Shown piece after piece: positions 47,552 to 60,029 of a DNA stretch of 64,000 bases. Position 1 is the first letter of the stretch. The number at the start of each line of letters is the position of its first letter. The position numbers were made by a program, and so were the translations under genes. The DNA is taken from NCBI RefSeq assembly GCF_000003815.2, contig NC_049980.1:30393609-30457608 (forward strand), read 5' to 3'. The notes beneath the pieces were generated by a model that made no database searches, had not been told where the DNA came from, and saw nothing but the letters and a program-made list of their open reading frames with translations. Source of the stretch: Branchiostoma floridae (taxonomy: Eukaryota; Chordata; Leptocardii; Amphioxiformes; Branchiostomatidae).

Positions 47552-47718
47552 GCTCTGGCCTAATCTCCAAGCAGATCCAACGGTGCCATAAGATAGTATC
47601 AATGCTGGCCAAGGAGTATAGCCGGCCGGTGCCCGTCCGGCTCCCTTTGGCCGGCTATAATCCTTGGCCAGTTTTGATACTATCTTATGCCACCGTAGGA
47701 TCTGCTTGGAGATAAGCT
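47552..47718. mobile_element. Long-hairpin MITE, about 167 bp
   Basis: Arms of about 70 bp separated by about 20 bp. Left arm: TCTCCAAGCAGATCC, GCCATAAGATAGTATCAA, GGCCAAGGAGTATAGCCGGCC; the right arm is the complement with a few mismatches. Any open frame through it is an artefact of the palindrome. Confidence 0.85.
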
Positions 47719-48654
47719 CTGTCCAACAAGTGACCCCTGGTCACCTCTCAGGCCCCTTGTCCGATGAATTACAATACTTGTGTCCACACATCCGGCCTGT
47801 ATTACTCCTGTTGTTAGTATCAACACTGTGATTAATCCGAATCGCTGGCTGTGCAAATACTCCGGCCGTGCCGCGCGCACATTACAAGTGCTGTTTGACC
47901 TGGCCCATGCCACCGCTCCGGACACATGCCCATCTAGGTCCTCTCCTTGGAGGGGAAAGACCACTATTACTGGGAGGGAGGCGGTTGTGTAAGTTTGCCC
48001 AAGTCTCATGACAATTCGAGAAGACGGAAATCTATCGCAAAGACGGAAATGGCTTAGATCATACGAAGGCAAACATACTGTAATTGCACTACTAAGAGCA
48101 TCTCCGCTGAACATGCTGTAAGGTTTTCATTGACCCCCGAAAGTATGTTTAACGAACGTTCCCCGGTCAACTACCTTCAGTTTTAGTGCGCTAATAGTGG
48201 ACCCTTTGAACTGCGGACATTCCAGTGTATCGGAACCACCACACGATAGACGAAGAAAGCGCCTCAAACAGTTTGAATTTCTCCAACTTTTCGTCCGGAG
48301 TTGAACAGCAGGGTCACTTCAGGAACATTCCAGGATCTTGTGAGCTGTACCGACGTTTCAGGTATTGCCATTTCTTCCTCAGTTCTCTAATCCTTTGGCA
48401 AACGGTGGACAAATAGGATTGACAACCACTGCTGCGTGTTCTTACATGTGGTCAATCTTGTAAATGCAAATGTGGAGCTCAGAATAGGCACATGTACACA
48501 GATGCCTCAGTTCTTTTTCTTCTTAGCGAAAAGTAGCGTTTTCTTTTCACAATTAAAAGTTACTTAATCTGCTGGTAGAATGCCCCAAAATTCCAGCGTC
48601 AATCCTAATGATGTCGTTAGTATTCGTACCTTAATAGATTATCTATCGGTTGAC

Positions 48655-48842
48655 TAGCCTGGGTACCATCCGGAAAGTACTAGTAGTTCGCTCACTATAT
48701 ACAGTCGCTTCTCGCTCTGGCATTTGTCATGCACTATATACAGTATATACAGACAGACGACGACGATATACAGTCGCTTCTCTGCTGTTCCAGAACCGAA
48801 CATAGGGGCGAACTAACGTATACTACCCGGATGGTACCTAAG
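48655..48842. mobile_element. 188-bp MITE with clear target-site duplication
   Basis: Starts TAGCCTGGGTACCATCCGG and ends CCGGATGGTACCTAAG (complementary). The flanks carry the same 12 bases CTATCGGTTGAC (48643-48654 and 48843-48854), part of which must be the target duplication. A relative lies at 55906-56063. Confidence 0.85.
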
Positions 48843-48859
48843 CTATCGGTTGACCGTTC

Positions 48860-51800
48860 TTTACTTAAAATGATGACCAAAATGAAATGCATAGCATGCA
48901 GTTATTTATTCGAAAAAAAAAACATGTTAACATGTTAACGGTGGCATTTGTTATCATCGTTGCTTATCGATGTAGCGTACTTTGCACCTTTCTGTGCATC
49001 TTAACACGTCAAAGTAATCACTTAAGGTGGAATAATTGGACGGACGATTGGTATCTAAGTGCGTGTGGGTTTCTTGTTAGAGATAATACTGTCTGACAAC
49101 GATGCTATTCGCTGGCGTATTTGCCCTGGGACTGTCATTCGTGTAACTAATTATGGCGGCCATGTGACCAAACGATCAACAGAAAGAAGAAAAGACGACA
49201 AGTTTTAGCTCTGTGTGTCGCTGTCATGGTACATAACGGTGCTTTGCAGCCCATTGCGTGTACAAATGCGACAGAAGAGCTCGAGTGCCGTTAGCGCTAT
49301 GGAGAGACCCCCTTCCGCGTTCTTTTCAAGTTGCGGGGATCGATGGAAAGACAAATTTGACGGTCCGATTATGTGAAATGATACTTCGTGTGCTCTATTC
49401 TGAATCATCTTACTTCCCGTACAAACAAGTCAGAAAGGGGAGGAGTGAAAACCAACCGAGTCAACAAAACCTTGAAGCACGTGTCATTTTTAAGACCCTG
49501 TTCACATGAAAGTTTAGATGATCGCATCCGCTCATTTGTACCTATACAATCGAGACGTCATACTATAGACGCGTAAGTATAAGTAACCCCAAATCCTACC
49601 ACTAAGGCCATTTGTTACAACCTCTATGAACATTTAAAAAAAAAAAACTAAAAAAATGGGGGCATAAATTGACAGGAGGGTCAGTCAGTCCATCCGGCTC
49701 CTCTACCCCCAACACTCCAACTTTCCCAACACCGGCCCTGGCAAACATTTTACCTATAGCCAGCGTAGTTTATACTCTAGTTGGGATAAATGTGAGTCGT
49801 CTATTGACATGACCTGACCACCCAGGCAATGGTGTTCTTTATCATGATAAGGACGGAGTCACCGGATACAAGATGTGCTTTGTCTTGTTCATTTAGTTCC
49901 AGTGACATGTTTTATCGTTTTATCGCAGTTGAGTGTTGACAGAGCGCTTAACGTCCTCCATTCATAAATCCTGAACGGGAGTTGGTCACCCTTTGTAGCC
50001 GTGTGTAAGGAGGTCAAGTGTTGTTTAAGGTGAATGAGTGCAGAGACAAGATTCTGGTGTTGGTTCAATTGAGGCCACTTTCGGCTTGTCTGTAGCAAGC
50101 TATTCTTCTCGAGCTCGTAGTCGTGGGAAACACAAAGAATAGATGAAGGAAAACATTACAATGCTTTACTACATTTTACAGAACTTTGTTCCAGCACATA
50201 CACACAACAATAACAAAATTCAACCGTCCTCCTGAAGTCTTCTTCGGAATTCAAGTACCAAACAACTGGGTCATGTGACATTTCGGATACGTGACGTCAG
50301 CAATTGATCATAATCGGTCATACATTACGGAGTATCTTGTAATGTCCGCAGCGGTTTTATTAACGCGGTTTTCGAGGTCACAATACCGCAGCTAATATGC
50401 GTTTAAAAAGGACTTTGCTACTGCACTACTCTACTACTAATTCATCAAAACGCCACAAAAACCTCTTTCCCCTTTTACCGGTATACCGCAAAATTTACAA
50501 TCGCAACATCGTTAATTCTAGAGAGATTTAAGACAGCCTATCGTCCGGTCATCCCCAATGTACGATGGAGCGCTGTTCTTGTAATGTTTGTTTTAAGACG
50601 GTCGGCAGTATCGGCTGGAGTAGAAAGTGTGGCGCCTATAATAGGCGTATATCTTTCGACTGCAGTAAGTTCAACAGTGCAGAGCTGGTAGGGATGGCAG
50701 AAATCTTTGTAAAATATTCTGAACATATGATTCACTCAATGTCATCATCATGAAATCCGCTTGTCACTCCGCCACTGGATCCATCTTTAATAGGGCAACA
50801 ATGTTGGTCACTCAATGTCTATGTCGGGTGCCTGGTTTAAAGATTATTGAAACTAAGCGGTGTGGTTTCTCCACTATTTTGTTTTCGTTCTTGTCAATTT
50901 TTTTTTTTTTTTTTTTTTTGCAGTTTGCTTTTTGGAAGCGCAAATGATCAAAATGTACAATGAAGTGTACAGACGGGAGCAGAGTTACTTTTGACTGCTA
51001 GCCACTTTTTACGAGTCAGGGAACGGGAAGAGAGGGGGAGAAGAAGCCGGTGAGTGTGAACCGGGCGGTTGTTCTCCAGGCTGCAGTTTTCAAATTGGCC
51101 TTTAGATGTCGTTGCTTGACGGCGCGAAATGTGTGGCGCCTACGTGAGGTTATTGACCTGCTTGTAGCCAGTTCGTGTCAGCAAATGACATTTAATACTG
51201 AAAAACAAAACATTGAGACCGAAGAAGCCACATTATTGGCACATTCATTTAGTTCTTGTATTTTTTTTTTACATATTTTTACAGTATATATAAGTGGTGT
51301 GCTTATATAATTAATCTACCATGTCCCAGGAACGTAATCTACAAAGACTCGCCCGATAGACAAAATATGATTATTTCTTCTCAAAATGTGACATACAATG
51401 AAACATTTATACAGCAAGATTACATGCCGGCATGGTGAGTTTGACAGAAGTGACTACGGGCCTATCGTAACACAGCTCTGCACAGAGTTGTTTGTTGTAC
51501 CTGAACAGAGCTCCAGGTCACAGGAGTACAAGCTTGGCCGTGCTTTGACAGAGTGTGGCCAGATGACTCGTAGGTGTAGTAAGTTTTCAAAACTTGTGTT
51601 AACAACAACGTTTGCAACGTGATTTGAAGAGATGTACCAATGTATCATCAGTAATCTTGATTTATACACACACTGATATGTTAATGTTCGAGATAATCTA
51701 AAGAAGGCACCTGTAGCAATGTTTTGATGTGGCGGTATCATGGCATTGAATCTTTGTCTAGTGTTGAAAAATTCATTTTTCTTATGAGGTTTGATCGAAC

Positions 51801-53040
51801 GACATTATACAAACGCATCTCAAGCTACATATTTAACATTTACTAAGAAACGAGAAGAAGCCGAACAAATGTATTAGACTAGTTTTAGAATCCATGTTTT
51901 AGAAACCATGTGTACTGCATTACTACCTTTTGTATCTATATGCCTGTACTTAGCCCGATAGGGCATGAATGTGCAATAAAGGCTATTATTGATTATTAAT
52001 AACCATTGAACATTGGCATCAGTAAATACTTTCTTGCCATCCGTACCTTGACCCTTTAATCTATTGATGTATTCATCCGTCATCCTATCCACCCTCCATC
52101 TGCATACATGTAAAAAAGACGTGTAACAACAAACTTAGTAAAAAGGTCTGGTCCCAAGGAACAGTTTTGAGAACAAACAAAGAAACGCTATACTCAGCCT
52201 GTACTAGATCAATGGTTAACGACGATAGAAGGTTGCGTACGTCAGACGACGCTTATCAAGAGGCCGGATCGTGCAGATGCAGGACATGTACAGAAGTGAG
52301 TGTACTAAGCTATCTTGAGGAAAATCTAGGTACACAACGTTTATGTCCTAGGTAAGCCATTGTAACATTTTTGTATATTTATCTTGAGATCGTTGATATT
52401 GAAGTAACCATTGGTGTTTACAGTACTGTGAAGGAAGTTTATGTACTTAGTACTAACAATTGATTCTGGGTTAATCTTATTAGATGGATCTGAAGTGTCG
52501 ATAGTTAAAAAGTCCCATGGAAGAAGAGTTCAACTTTTGACTTATGTATAGCTACGTGTAAAACTGGACTTTTGCACGGAATTGGACGTAACTGGAATTG
52601 GACGATTGCGACATAGAAAGGGGTAAAATGGTAGCCATATAGGGCTTTAGTTGGTTACATACGATTTCCACGATACATGTGATAACATTACAAAAACGGC
52701 GATTCAAAATTTTAGAGTAGGTTCATGTTTTTAAAGTCTAAAATTTCAAACAATAGTAGATGCAAACTGAAAGTGAAGACGTTTACATTTACGGGAATTC
52801 AATGATTGGTACTTTACGCAAGTTTACATCCCCTTTCACTGATCTCCAAAGGCTGCGCGACCTCTGAACGTCTGCTAGACGTCACTCAAGTGTGGATAAT
52901 CTTCACGAGAAGATATGGAACCTGTCCCACCGGCTATGTGTGAGAGCTGGCCGTTCCCTTGTATCCCTAACACATACATTTACTCTCAGAATTTTATCGA
53001 TGACTTGGTCTTCAAGCTGACCAGTCCAACCGGTCCGGAC
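48860..53040. other. No supported gene
   Basis: About 4.2 kb with only short unconnected frames. A 21-base or longer poly(T) tract is at about 50898-50920. No recognisable promoter, RNA gene or tandem array. Confidence 0.5.
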
Positions 53041-53290
53041 CTTTTGGCCTAGTGGTTACAATATTGGGATAATAGGCTGGCTGGCCAGGGTTCGAATCCC
53101 ACGAGCAAGTGGACTATTTCACTCGCCTCTTCTCAGCGATCAACGTCCAGTTTCGAGTGTTTTTTTCGCATGATGAAGTTCTCTGTTCCTGATGGTGGTC
53201 TGTTCCGAACTATTCCACCACTTGTGTAAACGCCTGCATCCCTGCAGACTCCATGCGGAGTGAGACCAATGCTTAAGCAAACGCCGGGAT
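53041..53290 (+). mobile_element. tRNA-derived SINE
   Basis: Head TTGGCCTAGTGGTTACAAT (A box) and GGGTTCGAATCCC (perfect B box) about 45 bp apart, then a tail with CACTCGCCTCTTCTCAGCG. The head is tRNA-like but the acceptor-stem halves do not pair, so a SINE is more likely than a tRNA gene. The 3' limit is approximate. Confidence 0.6.
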
Positions 53291-54070
53291 TTCTGCGAAC
53301 AGCAAAGTGTGTGGGTGGCCGAAAACAGAAAATGCGTTGTAAGTCACTGGAAAGTTATAACCACAAAAACGGCTAAAATGACATCGGAAAGTTTGCTTAC
53401 ATGGACTATCGGCCACGGTAAAACCCTCAAGTTTTCAAAATACATTCAAAACTTCAAAGGTATCAAACATCTTATTTTCACGAATAGCTATAGAGATAGA
53501 CGCAGAAAAAACACAGAAAAAGGACTAAAAAATAACCCCAAACAATTCATCTACCTTGAGGTTAGAATACGCACACAGATGTGATTTGTGTCCAACCATC
53601 TCCTGTGAAGACCGTTAACTTCCAATATATTATCCCAAAAAACTTAGTAAAATATACAACGAGGATCCTCTCAGCAAGACTCTGCACCACTTAAGAGATT
53701 CTCCTCTGTGATAAGTAAGAATTAAGACCCGGACGTCCCGGAGAGAAGGATAAATCAGCACGTGTTGGAGGACTGGTTTGATGTTCTTGGTTCCCCGGAG
53801 TGGCGTCTGTAGTGTCTATGTGACAGCAACGATTCGTCACGTGGAGATGGTGATGGTACAGAGTCTCGCGAGGGGTAGATGGAGAGGGCACTGTGGCGTG
53901 GGACATCTTCAAGTTGGACCTCGACATACTACCTATTTTAATTAGAACTGTCACACATGGCTAACAATGCTAGCCTCCTTCGCAGAGTTCGGGAGCGGTG
54001 GCGTTTCATACTTGGGGGTGCGGGAAGGTAGCGCTGATTTGGGATGTTCAACATTTGCATATTTTCCTAA

Positions 54071-54200
54071 GCACAGGGGACCAAAGTAAATCCTTACTGA
54101 TCAGTAGTAGTTTGACGACCCTGAGAATACAGCACAGTGGACCAAAGTAAATTCCTACTTATCAGTAGTAGTTTGACGACCCTGAGAATACAGCACAGTG
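54071..54200. repeat. Two-copy tandem duplication, period about 61 bp
   Basis: Units share GACCAAAGTAAAT, ATCAGTAGTAGTTTGACGACC and CTGAGAATACAGCACAG. Recent-looking, non-coding. Confidence 0.85.
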
Positions 54201-54512
54201 TTGGTGCACAATTATCCCGAGAGAAACAGTGTTGGTAGTCTTGGCATTTCATAACACACAAGAAATCATTGATTACTTCCTGTTGTTCAAAGTCAGATAT
54301 TATGAAGGATTTATTTTCCTTCTAAGCACTGGAGTGATAATGTTCTATAAATATCCAGGTAATTGATGTCCAAGATTGTATTCAGCTATGAACTAGACTT
54401 GGGCAGATTTCCTGCTTCCACTTTCCTTAAGTCCGTGTTATTACAAACATAGCGGTCAATTTCCACCATACTGGGCTTTAGATGAGACTTGCACAAATTG
54501 TTGAGATTAGCT

Positions 54513-54830
54513 TTTGTACTGCGACCAGGTACAATGGCCAAATGAGTAGAGTCCTTGTGTTCCATTCGGTAATTCGTTTAGTTCGATTCCCAGCCAAGTC
54601 CGATGCCAAAGACGTTTTGAAAATGGTACATACTATACTACTTTCCCTCCTCAGCACAGTCAGCTTTGTGAAAAGAGTCTAACAACTGCAGTGCAACATA
54701 CACCATTATAAGTGAACTACCCCTACTGTTCATGTAGTGATTGCTCAAAGTTGTGTGGCCCAAGGTCTACAGAAATAGAGATAGGCGCCACCCTGTGCGT
54801 GACAGACAACCTTGCTGGATTATCATATTC
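54513..54830 (+). mobile_element. SINE family 2, copy 1
   Basis: Contains AGTTCGATTCCCAGCCAAG (B box), AAATGGTACATACTATACTAC, and a tail with GTGTGGCCCAAGGTCTACAGAAA and GAGATAGGCGCCACC. The second copy at about 58930-59140 shares these blocks in the same order. Confidence 0.55.
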
Positions 54831-55856
54831 TTAATGTCTTGCCATTTTACTGAACGTTCAAGGATCAAATGTTGCGCGGGGAGTACCAAATGGACGACGA
54901 AGACGTATTCGGTCAGGGCTAAGTGAAAATATGTGGTGACCCAGATACAGAAGCGCTATATGGAACAACTCTTTACTTCAGTGATGAAAACATCCTTCAC
55001 ATACTGCCATCTGGCCAACAGTCGATAGGTCACGTTTGCACTTTTGCTTTTTGCTACCCAAAGGCAAAGCGCTTATAATATATCCCCTACATGTACGGGT
55101 TGATTTGCCGAGTGCAAAGCATTCTAAAAGGCAGTGGGATATACAAAGATCAAAATGTCACAATGCAGACATCACTAAAATCCCCTGGAAAGCCTAGAAG
55201 ACCTTGGGTTATTGTGTGAGTGCTTAATTTGTAGCCGCGGTATCGCTATAGGTCCTGCGGGAAATTACGACAATTGGTTGGAGGATGATTGAAATAGGCA
55301 GGGGGATAAGTGGGTCGATCATGTGTGGGGAAAGCCAGCATCATTTAGGGATTGCTCACTGACCTGTCCATCCTCAGTGACTCTTTATTCCTTAATCTGT
55401 TTCCGCTCATTTTGAGGGTATAGCCAGGAGGGGTTGTTTAGGACCGGTTTGGTTGCTGGAGGGAGGTTAGTTACGACTCTTAATGAGGCCTCTTAAGTAC
55501 GATTTATTATCAATTAGTAAGCGACTAGCCGGATAGGTGAGGCTTTAATAAAGGGGTCTTGTCCGAGTGAATTTTTACGACCCTTTGCCAGCCATATCAC
55601 TCATGCATCCGATAATGCCGACTAGGGCGCACGTACAGAAGACATACATTTCGTACGTCACGAGCTTATGTTGTCGTCACTTGAACTGGGGGAAACGTGG
55701 CAACGAACATCAGACTATATGATTTTGGATGGACTGAGACATGGAGGCACAGGGTAGGCAGCTGAGTTACTTCTTTTTACAAGCTTACTAGTACGATGAC
55801 ACCACAGTCAAGCCTCACAAGTTCTATGTACGTATATCTGACCATCGATGCACCGT

Positions 55857-56168
55857 GAGTCAAACCTGTACAGGTGACCACCTGGCAAGTATGACTGTTT
55901 CCCAGTTAGCCTGGGTACCATCCGGGTAGTAGTTAGCCCATATGTTCGCTTCTGCTGCTCAGAGAAGCGACTGTAGATAGTGTATAATAAACGCGGAGAA
56001 GTGACTGTATGTAGTGTATAATAAATGTCATAGCGAACTACTATCTAGATGTTACCCAGATTAAGCCCCAGTGACACAAGCCTTATGAATCATGAAGCCT
56101 TATGTAGCCACCTGTTCGCCAGATTTTTTGGTCTTCTGAGTGGTCTTTCTTGGCTGGTTTGACTGTAT
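55857..56168. mobile_element. Decayed copy of the TACAGTCAAACCTG transposon, itself interrupted
   Basis: Left end GAGTCAAACCTGTACAGGTG and right end GGCTGGTTTGACTGTA match the ends of 11661-12532. A second MITE (about 55906-56063) related to 48655-48842 is inserted inside (TTAGCCTGGGTACCATCCGG to GTTACCCAGATTAA). Confidence 0.6.
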
Positions 56169-56782
56169 ATCATTATAACGTTATAACGTTACTTATAAAC
56201 AAGCTACACGACAAAAATTGCAGGTAGGTAGACAGCTGGCTCCTTTACTAGCATACGGTGGTCTGAATTAATGGTTCCCATTTTGCTCGTAGGTGTAAGT
56301 AGAATCATCTGTTAGAGTCTTAACCTCCATGTTTTGATACTTCGTTTTCAGCGCAGAGGGTTCAAAGTGTTGGCACACGTTCAGGGTGGCGGAGTATTAA
56401 CACCCAAACAACCCGCAGCAATACTAAACGTTTAGCATTTTCAGCAGTAAAGTTATATTCAAGGATGTACCGAAGTCTACACCTTACCTTACCTTAATAC
56501 GTAGTCCCGATCCTACCCTGGGCTAGAAGTCGATACGCAAGACCAAAATCATTCGCTGAACAATTACCTATTTTATAAGATAGTTTCAAGATGATTTCAA
56601 AGTTTTCAACACTAGGAACCACTTGTATGAATCAGATGTTGTGGGGAGGGGGGCTACCTTGCGTGCCGTCACCCAGACAGGACCATAATTAGGGACAATA
56701 GATGCAATTTGCGGAACTGATATCAGACTAGACCGTCCGCAGATCATCAGACCTGAACTACTTTCACAGTTGGTTTACATAA

Positions 56783-57628
56783 GGCCACGTTGATTTGATT
56801 ATATGGATGACATCCGCGCTCGCACCAATTTTCGGCCATTTCCAAAAAAAAAAAAGTTTTCGACCAACACAATTAATTGTGCAAAGCAGCTGTAAAATGA
56901 GCACAAAGATTGCGTAGATTGAAAAAAAAGTATCAGAAAACAGATAAATAATGCCATAGAATGCCAAAATGAATCTAAAGTCAAAGAATAAAATCTATTG
57001 GTGGTTGGGGGAGGTACCAGTACAGAAAATTCAGGTCCAGACGATCATTTCCAGGTCCGGACATGAACCTGGACCTGATTGTCTGTGGAAACTTGAGAAC
57101 TGGCAATACTCAAAACAATGGTATTGGTCAATTTTGCTACAAAGGAATCTGTTTGGTGGATTATTGGACTCCCGCTGCATTTTAAAATCCCATCTCCATG
57201 TAATAAAGGCTAACTGTCTCTGTACCTTTGACTGTAGAAACTTGGTGCAATTGACTATAAACTCTACTTGACTTCGCTCTTGTTGTCTTCTTGGCCCCCC
57301 TGTAAGACCCCAAATGGCTGCCGACATAGTGTGTCCATTTTGTAATTGGCGAAACCTGTTGCTCTGTTTTTTTTTTCAAGTCTGTTTTTTCGGATTGGTC
57401 CAAGAAGAAAAAAATGTTTTGCACCTGTATGATGTACTGGTCCCTACACCTTACTGTTTGGTATACCATACTATGTGTGTTTAGTCCTATGTTCAACCTT
57501 CCTGGCCACTTTGATTTCATACTGAAGGCAACTTTTTTTTTTGGCCAAACTTTTTTTTTTATTCGCTCGCTCGCATCAGTTTTGGAGTTCCCGGAGGATG
57601 TCATCCATATAATCAAATCAACATGGCC
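56783..57628. mobile_element. DNA transposon derivative with TAA-flanked inverted repeats
   Basis: About 846 bp. Ends GGCCACGTTGATTTGATTAT and ATAATCAAATCAACATGGCC are complementary, and pairing continues through GGATGACATCC. Both flanks read TAA, the kind of 3-bp target duplication made by PIF/Harbinger transposases (inference). Long open frames inside on the minus strand show no transposase motif. Confidence 0.75.
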
Positions 57629-58929
57629 TAAGTTAAAACAAGCTGAAGTAATGCTTCATCGTGATAGTAATTACTTCTTTCAACAGCTGACAGTGTCTGC
57701 TGTCGTACTTCTCACTACCGCTAGAAGTCGCATCATGCACCATTCCTGTCCAACACAGAAAATTCCAAGCATTTTGTCCGACTCAAGAAAGAGTTTTGTG
57801 ATTTATCTGATTTGTTTCGAACATTCATGTATGAAGTACCTCTTCCTATCTCCATCCTTCCCTCGCTCTCCCCCATCCTCTCTCCCTGTTCCTAGAGATA
57901 GATAGATAGATAGGGAGTACTCTCCAAGCAGAGGTTAGGCGCCGGCTGTGTTTTTTTTACGTATAAGCGTTTTTATCCGGACTTCTACTTAGTTCCGTTT
58001 TTATGATGTCTCGCGGCCGTGAAACACCAACAAAAAGTGCAAAACAACGCCTGAAATGTAAAAAAAAAAAAAAAAATAACCGGACCCTAACCTATGGTGA
58101 GTAGTAGATGAAAAAGAGAGATAGTCGAATTGTGTATTTTAAGCAATGATCATAGCCGGCACCAGGCGTTGGTGTGATTCTAACACCTCCACAATGGCAC
58201 TGACGTTAGGGCGCGGTCACATAGGTCGTGCGATCGTCGATCGATTGATCGCCGGACTACGGGCATTTTGGAGGACAAAAATGTACGTCTCCTGCAAAGT
58301 CCAACTGTCTTGTTACACAAAAGGCTGTTTTGGATCTAAATAGGTGGTTGGTTTTGTCACAGTCTATTTAAAAGTCCCATGACATCAAAGTCGTACGACG
58401 ATTGCACGAATTATATGATTGGGCCCTTAGAGAACGTCGCGAACGTCTATAACTCAAGGTGGTTCTTAGCAAAAGTGCCAGACGTCCAGACCAGTCATGA
58501 CCTAATTCCCCAAACGCTTAGTTTACTCTTTTGCTTCCAAAAGAATACATGTGTCGCCGTATCGTGTTTTCAAACAAACATCGGCCTGCAGTCAGAAAGA
58601 GGCCGCTGGAGTCGTGTTTTATTGGAGCAGTGCATTACTGGAGATCAGTAACGCGTATTGTTTTAGCCTCCGGTGGGTTTCTAATTACCGCGTACTCACA
58701 ATCACTTATAGGTGGGACGAGCTGGAAGGGAATACTGGACTCAGTCCAGGACTCTAAAACCGACCCTTGTCGTCGCGAAACCAGGGGACTGTCTACTAAG
58801 TCTTCTTCTGTAGTTGAAGAAATTTCTGGACTTGTGGAGTCGGGTGTGATTTCGAGAAGATTGCTCTGGCCAGACCACATGAATACATTTGCAGTTGCCT
58901 AGGGAGTCAAGTGACTGTCCAGTTTTGAC

Positions 58930-59140
58930 AGGTTGGGGTCCAAACCCTGGCTGGGCCATACCAAAGACCTTTACAATGGTACATACTGCTTATATGGTCT
59001 TCAGCACTGCACACTGATGAGAAATGGAGTACGGACGTTGAAAACATACCTCTACCAGTGGACTAGCCCTCTGTTGTAGTGGTATGTGTGGCCTCAGGGC
59101 TGTAGAAGCGAGAGATGGGCACCGCCCCAATAAATCGAAA
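58930..59140 (+). mobile_element. SINE family 2, copy 2
   Basis: GGTCCAAACCCTGGCTGGGCC, then AATGGTACATACTGCTTATA, and a tail with GTGTGGCCTCAGGGCTGTAGA and GAGATGGGCACCGCCCC. Matches the copy at 54513-54830 block by block. Confidence 0.55.
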
Positions 59141-59863
59141 GGTGTCGAGGAAGGATTTTCACTTAAACCCGCATAGATGGCAGCGGTGGTTTTAGATCAG
59201 TTAGAAGTAAAGACTATAACGTAAACGTCCCTACCTACTGACTGACCCTTCATGTTAAACTATATACTGAACACGATTGGTCCATATGCCTGACGAGGAA
59301 CATCTGACTACTCCTACATATGTACATGTAGGTCAGCAGCCCGGTATGCGCGCCTTCGATTTACACCATACAGATCGCGTTTTACGTCCAATTAAAACAT
59401 TGGGACGTATCCAAGACCACGTCTTCGTTAGAACAGGTATTTGGCAGGGGTTGGTGTTGACGCGACCGAGGGTCCCGGTCGGCATTGGTGGTAATGTTTA
59501 CTGTGCACACCGGCGAACAAGCGACGCACAATCTAATACCGAGTCGCAGTATTTTTTCAGTAACCAGAGAAGACTAACGTCTCTTCGCAGTTAGGCAAGT
59601 TTATTGTTGTCGTAGTCGGATTCCTTCTTATTACCGAACAACGGCGTAACAATGTTTTTGTGACATCCAATGCCCCCTCCCCAGTGGTGGCATGTGTAAA
59701 ACCAGCACAAATGGTCTGTCCCCATTCTGAGACCGGGAAGGCGGGGCACTAATTTGGCCAGGACTATGCAGCGGTAGTCAGGCGGAGATTCGCGTTCCCT
59801 CTCCTCTCTGGATACTCGTGAAAACTGGTTCTGTCGGCTGCTCGGACGTTTGTGTCATGTCTT

Positions 59864-60027
59864 TATATAGCCCAGCTTTCGCCACGAGCTTAAACTGACA
59901 AACGCGGCGCCATAAGACGTCGGATATTTGTTGTGCCGGGTGTTAGTACAAGTCAGTAGTCCTTGGACGCAGACAGCGAGCGATGGAGAAGTTTTATGTG
60001 GAAGCTCACCTTAAGGTTTGACGGAAG
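59864..60027 (+). promoter_or_regulatory. Candidate TATA promoter and first exon of a gene beyond the right edge
   Basis: TATATA at 59864-59869, then CpG-containing sequence and a donor ACGGAAG|GTGAGTTTT with the exon ending at 60027. An ATG at 59982 opens a frame of only 12 codons before TGA, so the exon would be untranslated or the ATG unused. No matching downstream exon was found in the window. Confidence 0.25.
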
Positions 60028-60029
60028 GT

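Noticed and set aside
47266-47715. 149-codon plus-strand open frame
   Set aside because: Its second half lies in the long-hairpin MITE at 47552-47718 and no domain is recognisable; openness comes from composition.
53045-53110. Possible functional tRNA gene
   Set aside because: A and B boxes are good but acceptor and anticodon stems do not fold by eye, and a SINE-like tail follows.
57182-57905. Overlapping open frames of 144 and 163 codons on opposite strands
   Set aside because: They lie within or across the edge of the TAA-flanked transposon, contain homopolymer runs and show no transposase or other family motif.
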